Source: Larix kaempferi
Lineage: Eukaryota; Streptophyta; Pinopsida; Pinales; Pinaceae
Reading direction: 5' to 3'
Assembly: GCA_027924585.1 (NCBI GenBank)
Contig: BSBM01000592.1
Location: forward strand, 8,812,501-8,876,500
DNA length: 64,000 nt
The notes below the pieces were generated by a model that saw only the letters and a program-made list of their open reading frames with translations, had not been told where the DNA came from and ran no database searches. The position numbers were made by a program, and so were the translations under genes. Below are positions 1 to 9,827 of the stretch, piece after piece; the first letter of the stretch is position 1, and the number at the start of each line of letters is the position of its first letter.

Positions 1-1132
1 AACCAATTGCGACCAAGCAAGAGATTATAATCTATCGGGGCTGAGACCACTTCCACATTAATGGTTACGGTCTTTCCGCCCAACTCAACTGCGAGAGCTT
101 CTAGGAGCCCATGAGGTTGAAAGCCACGCTGGTCGAATGCTTTCAACGTGGTAGGGAAACGATTCAATTCGGGAGAGCCGATGGCTCTCCAACAGGCGAT
201 CGACATGACAGAAGTAGAGGCGCCTTCATCCAAAATGGAACGATGGACAATTTTCCCAGCGATGTTCGTAGCTACTTGGAATGTGAGATGATGGGAAATC
301 CTCGGCTTAAAGTAGTCAAGTCGAAACGTGATGGTATTCGAAGAATCAGGGTCAACTGCACCGATTGTTGCGCGGAGAGTTCTGCGTTGATTGGGACAAT
401 TCTGCAAAACTTCCAAGGTAGAAATGGCGCAAGGGGCTTGTGCCAAGTCCTCTACGATATTGTAATTTTGTGCTGCCCGAGCATTAGGATTGAAAATGGC
501 TTTGCGAATCGTGCTCTTGGGCGGTCGCAATATCGAATCTAAAGGGGGCTTCTCAATGGTGAGAGAAGTTAACGGTACAGTGACATCAGGTATAGAGTTG
601 GAAGCTTTTTCAGTATTACTTCCAATAGGTTCTTTCGAAGAGACCGGGTCATATGATCGCGAGTGAGTGTTCAAATTGATCGTCTCGTTATGTACCATGA
701 GAACATGTGCGGTATTGGATGGTTCCCCCTGGGCTGGGGGGGGTTGAGAAATCATTTGTTGATTTTGAGTGGGAAATGGATCGTTGAGGACTGCGGGAGT
801 CGGTTTACCCCTAAGAAACTTTTGGACTTCGTCTCTATGGGGACACTCTTTGGAAAAATGATCATCTCCACACAGTAAACAAGGAAATTTTAGTTTTCGT
901 TTCTGTTTGGCGTTGTCAGGAGTGCTCTTTTGTTCCTGCTGGGCGGAACACTTCTTAGGTTTCCCTTTCTTCTTCTTCTTGCCGCTGGACTTCTGAGATG
1001 AATCTGATTGGACATAATTCACCTCTTCAGTCGCAGCAGGAGCAGTTGGTTTGGTGGTGTTGTGCCCAACCTGAGTTGGTAATGGAGAGGAACCATGAAG
1101 GTTCAATGATCCAACAGGCTGGGTGGTAAGGG
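1..1132 (-). pseudogene. gag-pro: Element B gag C-terminus (zinc knuckle) and start of protease, truncated by the window edge
   Basis: On the minus strand this reads a lysine-rich stretch (about 980-900), a zinc knuckle CLLCGDDHFSKEC (about 890-850, spacing C-X2-C-X3-H-X4-C), a Pro/Gln-rich linker, and then the retropepsin core ILDEGASTSVMS (about 240-205), where the usual D-S/T-G appears as D-E-G. The last bases before position 1 read the protease C-terminal part and match 9661-9760 of element A in reverse complement. Frame continuity is imperfect. The segment was separated from its N-terminal half by insertion of element A at 1132/1133. Confidence 0.85.
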
Positions 1133-2114
1133 TGTCATACCTCAATATTACACCTAACAACCTAGTGTCGCATCTTTACACCAAATAACATTGATGACAC
1201 TTCCCCCTACTGACTAAACATCCAGAAAAGAAGACCAATGATTGACCACTGAAGACAAACTCTTTTCCTGTCATATGCCAACCCAAATTAGTCTTATTTA
1301 CAAGCACTACCGCGCGTTGCACATCTATTGGGGCGCGGTAGTCTTTACTACCGCGTATTGCTCCTCTCCTGGGACGCGGTACTATCGCGTTATGCTCAGG
1401 CTTAGGGGCGCGGTAGTCCACTTATAGTCTTTTGCCATGGAATTTGGGATCTCAACCTTTAAGGGATTTTGTTAGGATTGCCACCTTTGATTCGATCCTA
1501 ACCCCCTCCCTGTTTGGCTGGCTTGATCCACTAACCACTCCATAGATCCACACTTCTCTCTTGTTGGTTAACCTTCCTACATGCTATAAGAGAGAGGTCT
1601 TCCATGAGCCAAAGGGAGGACTTTTGGGGCATCAAACCTACGATCATAAACCTTTTGTGGAGATAGCTAGAGGTGGAAGCAATTGGAGCTAGAAGATTGG
1701 CTTGGACATCAAGCAACCTTTGTAAGCACTTTTCAAGCTTCTTAATAATATAACTTGCCTTCTTTCCTAGTTCGTGTGTACTGATTATGTTTCAATTTCA
1801 TGAATTATATTTATATAGATTTGGAATTTAACTTGTAACTCAAAGATATTGGAAGATTGCATGTGCTTGTATATTGTTTTGTCTCCACAGGTCTGTCGCG
1901 AAGATTCCGAGATCAAAACTACAAGCAGGACAAACACTGAGAATGGAGGTGAGTTACTTTCTCTCCTTCCTCCTAATGTAAAATCTTTGAAATACAAGTT
2001 TAATCGAGGATCCAAGATTACTTTTGTTTCATTTTTGTCTTAGTTTAGAGCTAGCTTAATCTATTTTATCCTAAGATAATTTCTCTTTATCCGTAGGGAG
2101 AAATATCTACAACA
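1133..2114 (+). repeat. 5' LTR of element A
   Basis: It matches 17632-18613 over its whole length. It starts TGTCATACCTC and ends CTACAACA. A TATA-like run (about 1804-1817) lies roughly two thirds in. A GC-rich block at 1310-1420 holds interleaved inverted copies of CGCGGTAGT. Short ORFs in the LTR on either strand appear in both copies without any protein-like features and are not called. Confidence 0.95.
1310..1420. promoter_or_regulatory. GC-rich inverted-repeat block in the LTR of element A
   Basis: CGCGGTAGT (1334-1342) and its exact reverse complement ACTACCGCG (1347-1355) form a 9-bp stem with a 4-base loop. A second hairpin or palindrome follows at 1375-1389; in the 3' LTR copy it is perfect (CGCGGTA-C-TACCGCG, 17874-17888). 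Further single copies flank these. The block lies about 400-480 bases upstream of the TATA-like run, in probable U3. The role is unknown: it could be a protein-binding cluster or an RNA structure. Confidence 0.6.
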
Positions 2115-2119
2115 AAAAC

Positions 2120-2134
2120 TGGCGACTCCGTTGG
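2120..2134 (+). other. Primer binding site of element A
   Basis: TGGCGACTCCGTTGG starts five bases after the end of the 5' LTR. The TGG start pairs with the CCA end of a tRNA. This form is typical of Tat/Ogre/Retand-type elements, which are thought to use tRNA-Arg. Confidence 0.8.
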
Positions 2135-2927
2135 TTTGAACCCTGTTTGATGAGTTTTTTCACTTTCAGTCATTTTGATTGTGATCTTTCTCTTCCTTCA
2201 AACCAGTAGTAGAATTTGGTCATTTGGACCTTCATTCATCCCCCTTCCCTCTGCATTACCTATCTACCTTTGATCAGTGAGTCCTCTGGGTCTGCACACC
2301 CTTGAAAAGTTTTGAAATTTTCTCAAAGTAGCACCCTTTTCATCTTTTGCAGCAGTACCACGCCCCTATAACTCCCTCCAGAGCGGTAGTACCGCTCCCT
2401 TCACACTATCTAGAACGCGGTAGTGCACAGTACCGCACCTGGATGGATGGACTGCATGCGGTAGTCTTGTACAAAAAGAAATTTTTTTGGTTCCTACAAG
2501 TCATTCAAACCTTCTCTGCTTTGGTTTGGTTTTCCTATTGCTCATAAACATCCTGCAACTTGCTTAGCCTTAGTGCTTCCACTTTATTGTGTAAAGCCTT
2601 GTAGACAACTCTCAAACTTTGGGTTCATGGTTAGTCATTATCACCATATTTACTACTTCATTCCCAATTGCTACTTGTCTACTTTTACGGTCATTGTTAG
2701 CCAGTTGCAAGTCTTTTGGTTTGTTTGCATTTTTGGTTTTAGCTTGAATTCCTTGAGTTAGTGGCATATTTTGCACATTGATCACCCCTTCATCATTTTT
2801 GCATTAGCTCGATCCTTTCATTATAATCAAGTTTTTGTCACTGTTTTCTGTCCCTTGATTGTATAATTTTGAAGATCACATTGTTCTTACTAGCGTTATC
2901 TCTTCCATTTCCGCTATAAAACTAATA
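2135..2927 (+). other. Element A leader, first part, with GCGGTAGT motifs
   Basis: Untranslated leader. At 2347-2465 several copies of GCGGTAGT and its reverse complement recur (for example AGAGCGGTAGTACCGCT), echoing the LTR block. No protein-like ORF is seen. Confidence 0.6.
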
Positions 2928-3224
2928 TTGGAAATTATCTTTTTATATATATATAAGCTATATGAAGGTCCTTATATTATCAGAGGCAAAATGTACAGAG
3001 TCATAATGTAGTCGGGTCCTCTCATCACGGAGAAAACAGACCCAATAACAATTTGAAAATGTATCTTAGAAACCGAGATTAACGACTGAACACACCTAAC
3101 AGTATTGTAATAAAACCAACAGAGGATTGTTTTTGAACCAACTAACAGAACTATCATAAACCAGCTAACTGTGTAACCTATAACATAAGCAAAAAGCAGA
3201 AAAAAAGAGTACATACAGTACTCA

Positions 3225-3683
3225 TTAGTCGCTAAAATATTCTTTCTTCTCGGGTTGAGTGGTAGGATCTTTGGCAAGAGTGATGCCAAATCTGTGGGAG
3301 CATTGCTGCTGGTTGAAGAACAGCTGCTTCATCATGTCTTGGAGATCATCGAGCTGCATTAGTATTTCAGCTTGTGCCTCATTGCGGTCAGCCAAAGTTT
3401 TACTAAGAATGAGCTTATGCGACCAGTGTAGGTCCAACGTCTTCTGGTAGAGGGTGGTTCTACCACTGGTGTTGCCAGGGTCGGGCACCAGTGCTTCAAA
3501 ATCCTGCCGGATTTCCTCATTCGTGGTGCATCTTCTGGAAACCCTCGCATCCTCCTCATCATAAAAAATTTCCTCCTGAGCTTGCTTGGGAATTTTTGTG
3601 TGGAACTTGCGGGCTTTGTCCACCACCCCTCTCATCAGGCGAATAGGGGGAGTGGAGGAGGAACTATAATCCCCAGCATTCAT
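3225..3683 (-). CDS. Hypothetical ORF (152 aa) inside the retroposed insertion
   Basis: Not recognised. It begins MNAGDYSSSSTPP and is hydrophilic, with charged and Gln-rich helices in the C-terminal half (around residues 100-135, MQLDDLQDMMKQLFFNQQQ) that could form a short coiled coil. No transmembrane segment, zinc finger or retroelement motif is visible. The same strand carries a Pro/His/Thr-rich ORF upstream (4515-4234). The two may be pieces of one transcript, perhaps once separated by an intron, since the stretch between them has many stops in all minus frames. It may equally be a chance ORF. Overlapping + strand readings are shadows. Confidence 0.35.
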   Translation of the reverse strand: MNAGDYSSSSTPPIRLMRGVVDKARKFHTKIPKQAQEEIFYDEEDARVSRRCTTNEEIRQDFEALVPDPGNTSGRTTLYQKTLDLHWSHKLILSKTLADRNEAQAEILMQLDDLQDMMKQLFFNQQQCSHRFGITLAKDPTTQPEKKEYFSD

Positions 3684-4233
3684 CTACCAGGCGTCCTGTC
3701 GGGTGCGGACTCATCTTGGAGTGGCCATAGGAACCAGTAACATGCCGCACAGTAAGGAATGGGACTGCGAGACGAATGCACCCCAAGTCGAATCGTGCAC
3801 AGACCAACGACTCAAGCTCTTAAGAGCCGGGTTGACACCAGAATTGAGAAACTCAGAGCTTACTGCGGATCATGAGCAGCTGGAATGAACGGTGGGACAG
3901 AGAAAACCCAATGGAACAAACCACAAAGTAGTGTAACAACCCTCAAAGCAACTTACAACGATGGAACCCTTCCTTAGCAGAGCAATCAGCCGAGCATCAA
4001 CCGGTCTGAGGAGAAGAAGCTGATAATGCGTAGAAGTTTTGATATGAATACCCTGGGTGCCAGTCGGAATCATAATTGTGAAGTGACCGAGAGAATAATC
4101 AGAGATCGAGCTTAAGGACAGAGTCATAACGCCAAGCAGGAGGCGTACAGGTGACAATATTTTACACACGTAGGAGGTGTTATGATAGTTGAGGGTGGTC
4201 GAGCTCCTGGCAGCGGGAGCGGTAGAACAATAA

Positions 4234-4515
4234 TCAGCGAAAGTGGTGAGCTGCATCATCAGGGGGGCGAGGGCAGGTGGTCTCGGAGGTAGGTGGTACA
4301 TGGACCAGTAGGTGGCGGGCGCATGCAGTAGTAGTGTGGAGATCAACAGTGGGCATGTGGGCAGGGATGAGGACAGGTGCCGGGCTAGAGGTAGCCTCAG
4401 GCACGTGGTTAACTCTGGGAGCATGAGCAGGTGGCGTGTTATCCACAGGTTTCCTATTGGAAGAGTGACCTGGCTCATGCAGGCCCCAGTTGGCGCCATT
4501 AGTCTCGGTGTGCAT
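4234..4515 (-). CDS. Hypothetical Pro-rich ORF (93 aa) at the 5' end of the retroposed insertion
   Basis: It begins MHTETNGANWGLHEPGHSS and continues as a Pro/Thr/His-rich, low-hydrophobicity sequence to a stop at 4234. The start codon lies only 13 bases inside the insertion, as expected for a full-length or nearly full-length retroposed mRNA with a short 5' UTR. No family is recognised. The composition suggests a disordered N-terminal region. An overlapping 209-aa reading in another minus frame (4499-3870) lacks this consistency and is treated as a shadow. Confidence 0.35.
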   Translation of the reverse strand: MHTETNGANWGLHEPGHSSNRKPVDNTPPAHAPRVNHVPEATSSPAPVLIPAHMPTVDLHTTTACARHLLVHVPPTSETTCPRPPDDAAHHFR

Positions 4516-4544
4516 CCGCAGTGAGGGTTTGGAAATTATCTTTT

Positions 4545-5705
4545 AAGAACATTGTCTTTCTTTCATTTGAAAAGATCTAGTCCTCCTTTTGCATGCTTAG
4601 GAGTGAATCATCCATTTGTATTTGCCACATAAATTCTCATTTTGAAGCATTATAGTTGTAGATCAATTACATTTGAAGGTAGTGTTTATTTCAGTTTGGC
4701 TTGCTTGAAAAAAGAAAACAAAAAAGTTTATTTTTGCTGTGGTTTTTTCATTGTTCTTAAAAAATTCATACATGGTGATCGAAGAACTCTCTCTTTTCTG
4801 TAGCTAGATTTCATCGAATAAAAGGCTCATTTCGATTCATTTTCACTTGCATGGTTTGGGTGGTCACAACATCACAAGTTTCACGTCCATTTACCTGATT
4901 GAGTAATACAACCACTAAAATTTACATCCCCTAACTCAACACATCATAACCTCACTTGAGGAGGAAAAGGACTTGTTAGTTAGGTAGGACACCGGGGATA
5001 GGAATCCAAATAATTCCTCCCTGTCATTATCATCTGAGACATAGTTGTTGTCCTCTAAGGTACCAAAAACCTCTAGTATTTGTTGACACGGTCATACACC
5101 AGTTTGTGGAGGGGTCTCCAGTTGTTTCAGGAGTTAAACCGCCGCGAGATCGAGAACCGAACGGACTTTGTGGAATGCCGCACTCCACTTAGCCCTAAGG
5201 CAACATCGATCATTGTCTTCCTTGTATTCTCCGGCCACCATACTGGTGATACAAGGGTGGTAATGCAGAAGCACCGAAAACCTTTTCCAATGTGTCATGA
5301 ACGAGGTATCTTAGTGACTTTTCTACTAGGGCTCTTTTACCCAGGATCCCTAGTAGAGGGATATCCTTTTATTATTGGTCTCTCACGTTGTATTGTTCGA
5401 CTTGGATTTCATCACCTTGCGAAGGATACAACTTTTTGAGGTCTCCAGCTCTTAGTTAGGAGGCTTTTCTTGCCATCTCATCTTCATAGAGGGTCATTCT
5501 TCTTTTAGTGATTGCTTGTTGGCATTCTGGCCATTTTTTGTTTTCAGCTTGCTTACTGTGACGTCGGTCTTAGTATAGTTTTTAGAGCTTGTTTTTTGTC
5601 CTGCGAGCCTTGCTATTTCTAGCTCCCCTTTTGCACACTCGGCTGCATTAGGGTTTTTGAGTTCTTTTTTACGAGACTGTCCTCAGAACTTGTATTCCTA
5701 CCATT
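4545..5705 (+). other. Element A leader, second part
   Basis: About 1.2 kb between the retroposed insertion and the gag start. An ORF at 5080-5439 (119 aa) has no recognisable features. T-rich tracts and possible splice sites occur near 5560-5690. Tat-type elements often have long leaders, sometimes with an intron or extra ORF, but nothing here settles that. Confidence 0.5.
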
Positions 5706-8700
5706 ATGTCCTAACCACGGAGATCACGAAGAGTACAGGGACGAATCCCACCACCACTGCCACGGACCTCTGGTCCACCTACATCCAGTATTCCTGTCCC
5801 TCCTGGTCGCAGTGCCGGCCGAGGGAACGTTCCACCGCCGATCCGCACTACATCTTCAGTTCCGCCTGTAACTTTTACGCACAGTACGGTCTCAGAACCT
5901 CTTGCAGTTTCTGTAACCAGTAACACACCTGAGATTCCAACTGTCACTTCACGCATTATTATTCCAGATATATCTGCCAAGGTGGATAACACTGCAGTGG
6001 ATGAAATTAGTACTACCCAAGATACTAGATCGAAGGCCATCATCCTCCCCGATGTTAACCCTACCCTCCCACCAGATACTTTCTACGATGTTCCGGAAGG
6101 ATTTGTTGGAACCACCGAAGGATCTGACCAAGATATATCCGAACTGATTGCAGTTTGAGATGGATACATCGAAATTATCAAAGAAACCGAACTCCTTAAT
6201 ACACCTTTTGAACCTGACTTTGACCTTCTTACTTCCCAGGTGGAACCTCCGCCTGCTATCATTATACCGTCAAGTGTTCATCCACAGGAAATCGGTTCTT
6301 CTAGCAACATACCTCTTACGGTATCCCTCCCCAGTCTCCCTTCAGGACATGAAATCATGGCATCGATCCAATCTAGTATGGTTAGTCTAGCTAACTCCCC
6401 TTTAGCGTTGGAATAGTTTAAACGTGATATAGAGCAAATGCTCTCAACGGCTTCTAGATATCCCCCTGCCACCCGTCTCCCCGACTATTGATCCCCTAAC
6501 GTTCCGCCTAGCACAGAGTTTCATCACTCTTATGCAGATGGCTCCGGACCTTCAGATGTTACTATACCTCATTTCCCTCTGGATCTTGAACACCCAGCTC
6601 GCACTTTCAACCCCTTCCAAGATACAAATCCGAGCCAAGCCCTCGATGGTCCTCCTACTGTTCAAGACTCTATGGACGAACCTCCTGATACACCTCGGTT
6701 AAATTTCCCACATTTGCTACCATCAAGTATGTTTGGCGCACCTTCCAGGGACACACCACTTATGAGGGATAACCCAGTATTCTCTCCGTCCCCGCTTGTA
6801 ACGTATGGAAGACCCCCTCCACAAATCGGCACCTTTGGTGCCATTGGCCAGTCGACACTATCTCACCTTTCTAGTGTCGGACGAACATCAAATCATACTG
6901 CTGGATCATCCATGTTGACCGGAGGTTCATCTTTGGCCACCATTGCAGGAGGTGGACAACCGACTATTGCAACCACTAATCCCAACAACCAACCCCTCCC
7001 TGGTGGGCCATCAACCCAGCATACAGGAGGACAACCCTTTGTTGGGAATGCCGCTCCTAGTCACCAATCCCACCCCATAGGACCATCCAATCCACCTGCT
7101 GGAGGGAAACCCCTTGGTACCATTCCAAGCGGGGCGATTCAACCAACACCTCCATCCTTCCCACCGGCTCAAGAAGGCCCTTTACTTGGAGGATTTTCAC
7201 TCGTTAACGCCCCAACTGGCACCATTCAACAACCCTCCCAACCAGCAGGATCTGCTCAGTTCGGTATGTATAATACACTTGGCAGCAAACAACCTTATAT
7301 CGGTATTCCAACCGGGCCTCATCCTCAACATCCCTCGTCAGGCATGCTTCCTTCTTGGGGATCTCAAATCCCACGGAGTGGGGGGTGCTCGTTGTTCGAA
7401 AACTAGAACCAAGATTGGGGGCAACCTCACATCTCCCCTAACTTGAATTCCTGCTTCCCCTACCCTTCGGCTACAATAACTCCATGGAACCCATCCCTTC
7501 AACCTCCACCTCTTCATCAGGGTGGAACCCATATTCCATGGACACCATTCTTGCAGCCACCCCCTAACCCTGGTACGGGAAATCCTCCACCCACTCAAAG
7601 TAGTGGTAACATTATTGGGACCCAACAACCCCAGGGAACCATTCCCCAACAAGGAGCAGCAAACATTCCTGGGACACAACAACCCCAAGTTACAGTACCC
7701 ACCATCCCCACTGAGCAGAACGTCCAACAACCGATTACCATTGTGATTCCCAGTCAGGCAATGACTACGAACACACAACCGGTTAACCAGATGGACATGT
7801 ATGGGTACAACACGCAGCAATATGCTATGCAAGGCCCCTCTGGCATCCCTGCGCCGTGCAACTACTACTCATACCCGTAGCCCAACTGTCAACTTCCTTT
7901 CTTGGCCACGCTAGATTTACCTAATTTGTCGAGGCTCATCAACGATCCTATATGGCATGAACCTCATTGGCCACCTATCCCAACCAAACTTCCATCGGAC
8001 ATTCCCAAGTTTGATTCCAAGCCCGGGGAAGACCCTAAGAACCACGTGATGACCTTCCATCTTTGGTGTTCATCCAACTCATTAATGGACGACTCCATTC
8101 GGCTACGACTCTTCCAGCGCACGCTTACCGGCACGGCAACAAAATGGTACATCGAGCTACCACAACACTCGTTTCATGACTTTAATACCTTGGCCATGCA
8201 GTTTCTGACTCATTTCCAGCTCCCCATTCGGTACGAGACTAGAACAGAACTGTTAACCTCGCTTCGTCAAACCACTTCTATGCATATCTCGGACCATATC
8301 CATGAGTGGCATTGACGCCGTAGGTTAATCAAGGAACCTATTCCGGACCAGTTACTTGCTGATTGGTTCACAAAGTCATTCTTGCCTCCCATAGCCAAGG
8401 ATATTGCTACGCGTGGGCCGGTCACAAAGGAACAAGCCATCTCTTCTGCTCAGTACATGGATTTGCTATATACCCAATCCGGCACTTTACATGAGCTTCT
8501 TCCCCACGCCACCCGCATTACTACCGATCCAACTAAGCCTACCACTGAACCCCTTATCGACTGTATTGTTGGTTCAGTCAAGGACCAGCCTACCACTAAA
8601 CATACGGGGTAGCAAGCTCCTGCTTCCCCCGCCCCACCCGAGGCTGTTCCAAAATCTTCTACTTCTCTTGCTGTCTCCTCCGAGGTGAACGCAGTTCAAT

Positions 8701-9280
8701 CTACGTCACAACCATCCGGAGGAAAGAAGAAGAAAAATCGTGGAAAATCCAAGAAAACTTCTAACCAGCAGGAGAACCCCAAGCCACAACCCACCCACAA
8801 CGACCCGAAACCATGTCGGAAGGCAAAGTTTCCTTGCCTTATTTGCCAGGAATATCATTATACACGCGACCATCCCTACAAGGACGAAGTCAATAAATTC
8901 GTTAAAGGATCCTCCCGCCCGACAGTGTTAACCGATCCTTTCCCTCAACAGCAACAACAGATGGTTGCCCACAATTCCCCGCAAGGGGGCAACCCGAACA
9001 ACCCACCTCGTGGAGAGACGTCCGCAAATCGCGAAATCTTGATGACGAGTAATGAAGAGATTCATATAACCACTCGTTCGAAGACATACAAAAACCCCCC
9101 AAGTTCAAGCAAACAACTAGAGACAGCCAAAGGCAAGTCTCATGTTGAAGATCCTCCTCTCACGCCTCCCCCTAACGACAATCTCCACATCGAGAGACCG
9201 CCTACAGACACAGTGCTACGCCCACCCAAAGGCACCATCCGAAAGGCGACATTCAATCCCAACGCGCAAGCCGCCTAAAA
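5706..9280 (+). pseudogene. gag: Element A gag, one frame with nine premature stops
   Basis: The ATG at 5706 opens a frame (MS-stop-PRRSRR) that can be followed through gag without a frameshift. Stops in frame: TAA 5712, TGA 6156, TAG 6414, TGA 6489, TAG 7404, TAG 7878, TGA 8316, TAG 8610, TAA 9276. Order: a long Pro/Ser/Gly-rich disordered N-terminal part (5706-7890), the gag core (about 7902-8580, with KLPSDIPKFD, GTATKWYIELP and LLADWF), a Lys-rich stretch (8700-8830) and a zinc-knuckle-like CLICQEYHYTRDH (about 8838-8876) whose last cysteine is His. Element B keeps Cys there. At TAG 7878 element B has CAG, which supports C-to-T decay. Gag would form the particle that packages the RNA. Confidence 0.9.
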
Positions 9281-9320
9281 TTACAACATTGTTGAGGACT
9301 TAGCTCAAGCACCTTGCGCG

Positions 9321-9827
9321 ATGTCGACTCTCGAGGTTCTCCAACACTGCCCTATGCAGCGCAGAACCATACTTTCAGCATCGGGGGTAGTAGACCCAGA
9401 TACTTCAAATACCATCATGTTTAACTTGGAGTATGTCAAACCTCGGTTTTCCCATCAGTTAGCCTTCCAAGTTCATACAAAAATCCATGGAAATAACATC
9501 CATCGCACTGTCTTAGACGAGAATGCTTCCACGTCGATTATGTATTTGAATTGGTGGAGAGCCTTAGGCTCTCCCGACGTCACGACTTCTCCCACTACTC
9601 TCAGAGCATTTGACAGACATGGTTTTCAGCCCTATGGAGTCATCCCTGCAATTGGTGTTGAACTGTGGGGCAAAACAGTATCTATACACATTGAAGTCGT
9701 AGATGCACCATTAGATTACAATCTTCTACTTGGCTGGAATTGGTTTTACGCCATGACCGCCATAGCATCTACTGTCTTTCGACTCGTACAATTTCCTCAA
9801 GAAGGGAAGATTGTCACCATAGACTAG
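9321..9827 (+). pseudogene. pro: Element A protease (retropepsin-like)
   Basis: In the gag frame, with TAA 9276 before it and TAG 9825 after it. The active-site loop reads VLDENASTSIMY (about 9510-9545), so the catalytic D is present but the following residue is E instead of S/T and the third is N instead of G. Element B has D-E-G here, so the E may be normal for the lineage and the N a later loss. The C-terminal strand YNLLLGWNWFY matches the conserved LLG.DW motif of plant Ty3/gypsy proteases. It would cleave the Gag-Pol polyprotein. Probably dead in this copy. Confidence 0.88.

Larger units (their letters stand above)
2928..4544 (-). mobile_element. Retroposed-looking 1.6 kb insertion flanked by a 16-bp target duplication
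   Basis: TTGGAAATTATCTTTT occurs at 2928-2943 and again at 4529-4544, bounding an insert (2944-4528) unrelated to the surrounding leader. A perfect 16-bp duplication is far too long for an LTR element and typical of target-primed reverse transcription (LINE machinery). On the minus strand the insert starts ACCCTCACTGCGG and ends in a TATATATATA run, with the A-rich start of the duplication beside it. It holds two protein-like stretches on the minus strand (4515-4234 and 3683-3225) but no recognisable LINE domain. It could be a processed copy of an unknown transcript or a non-autonomous non-LTR element. Confidence 0.75.

Noticed and set aside
1176-1427. ORFs on both strands in the LTR of element A
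   Set aside because: No protein-like features; the frames exist because of the GC-rich palindrome block.
3870-4499. 209-aa Leu-rich minus-strand ORF in the retroposed insertion
   Set aside because: Overlaps the more plausible Pro-rich frame starting at 4515. Composition looks like a shifted reading.
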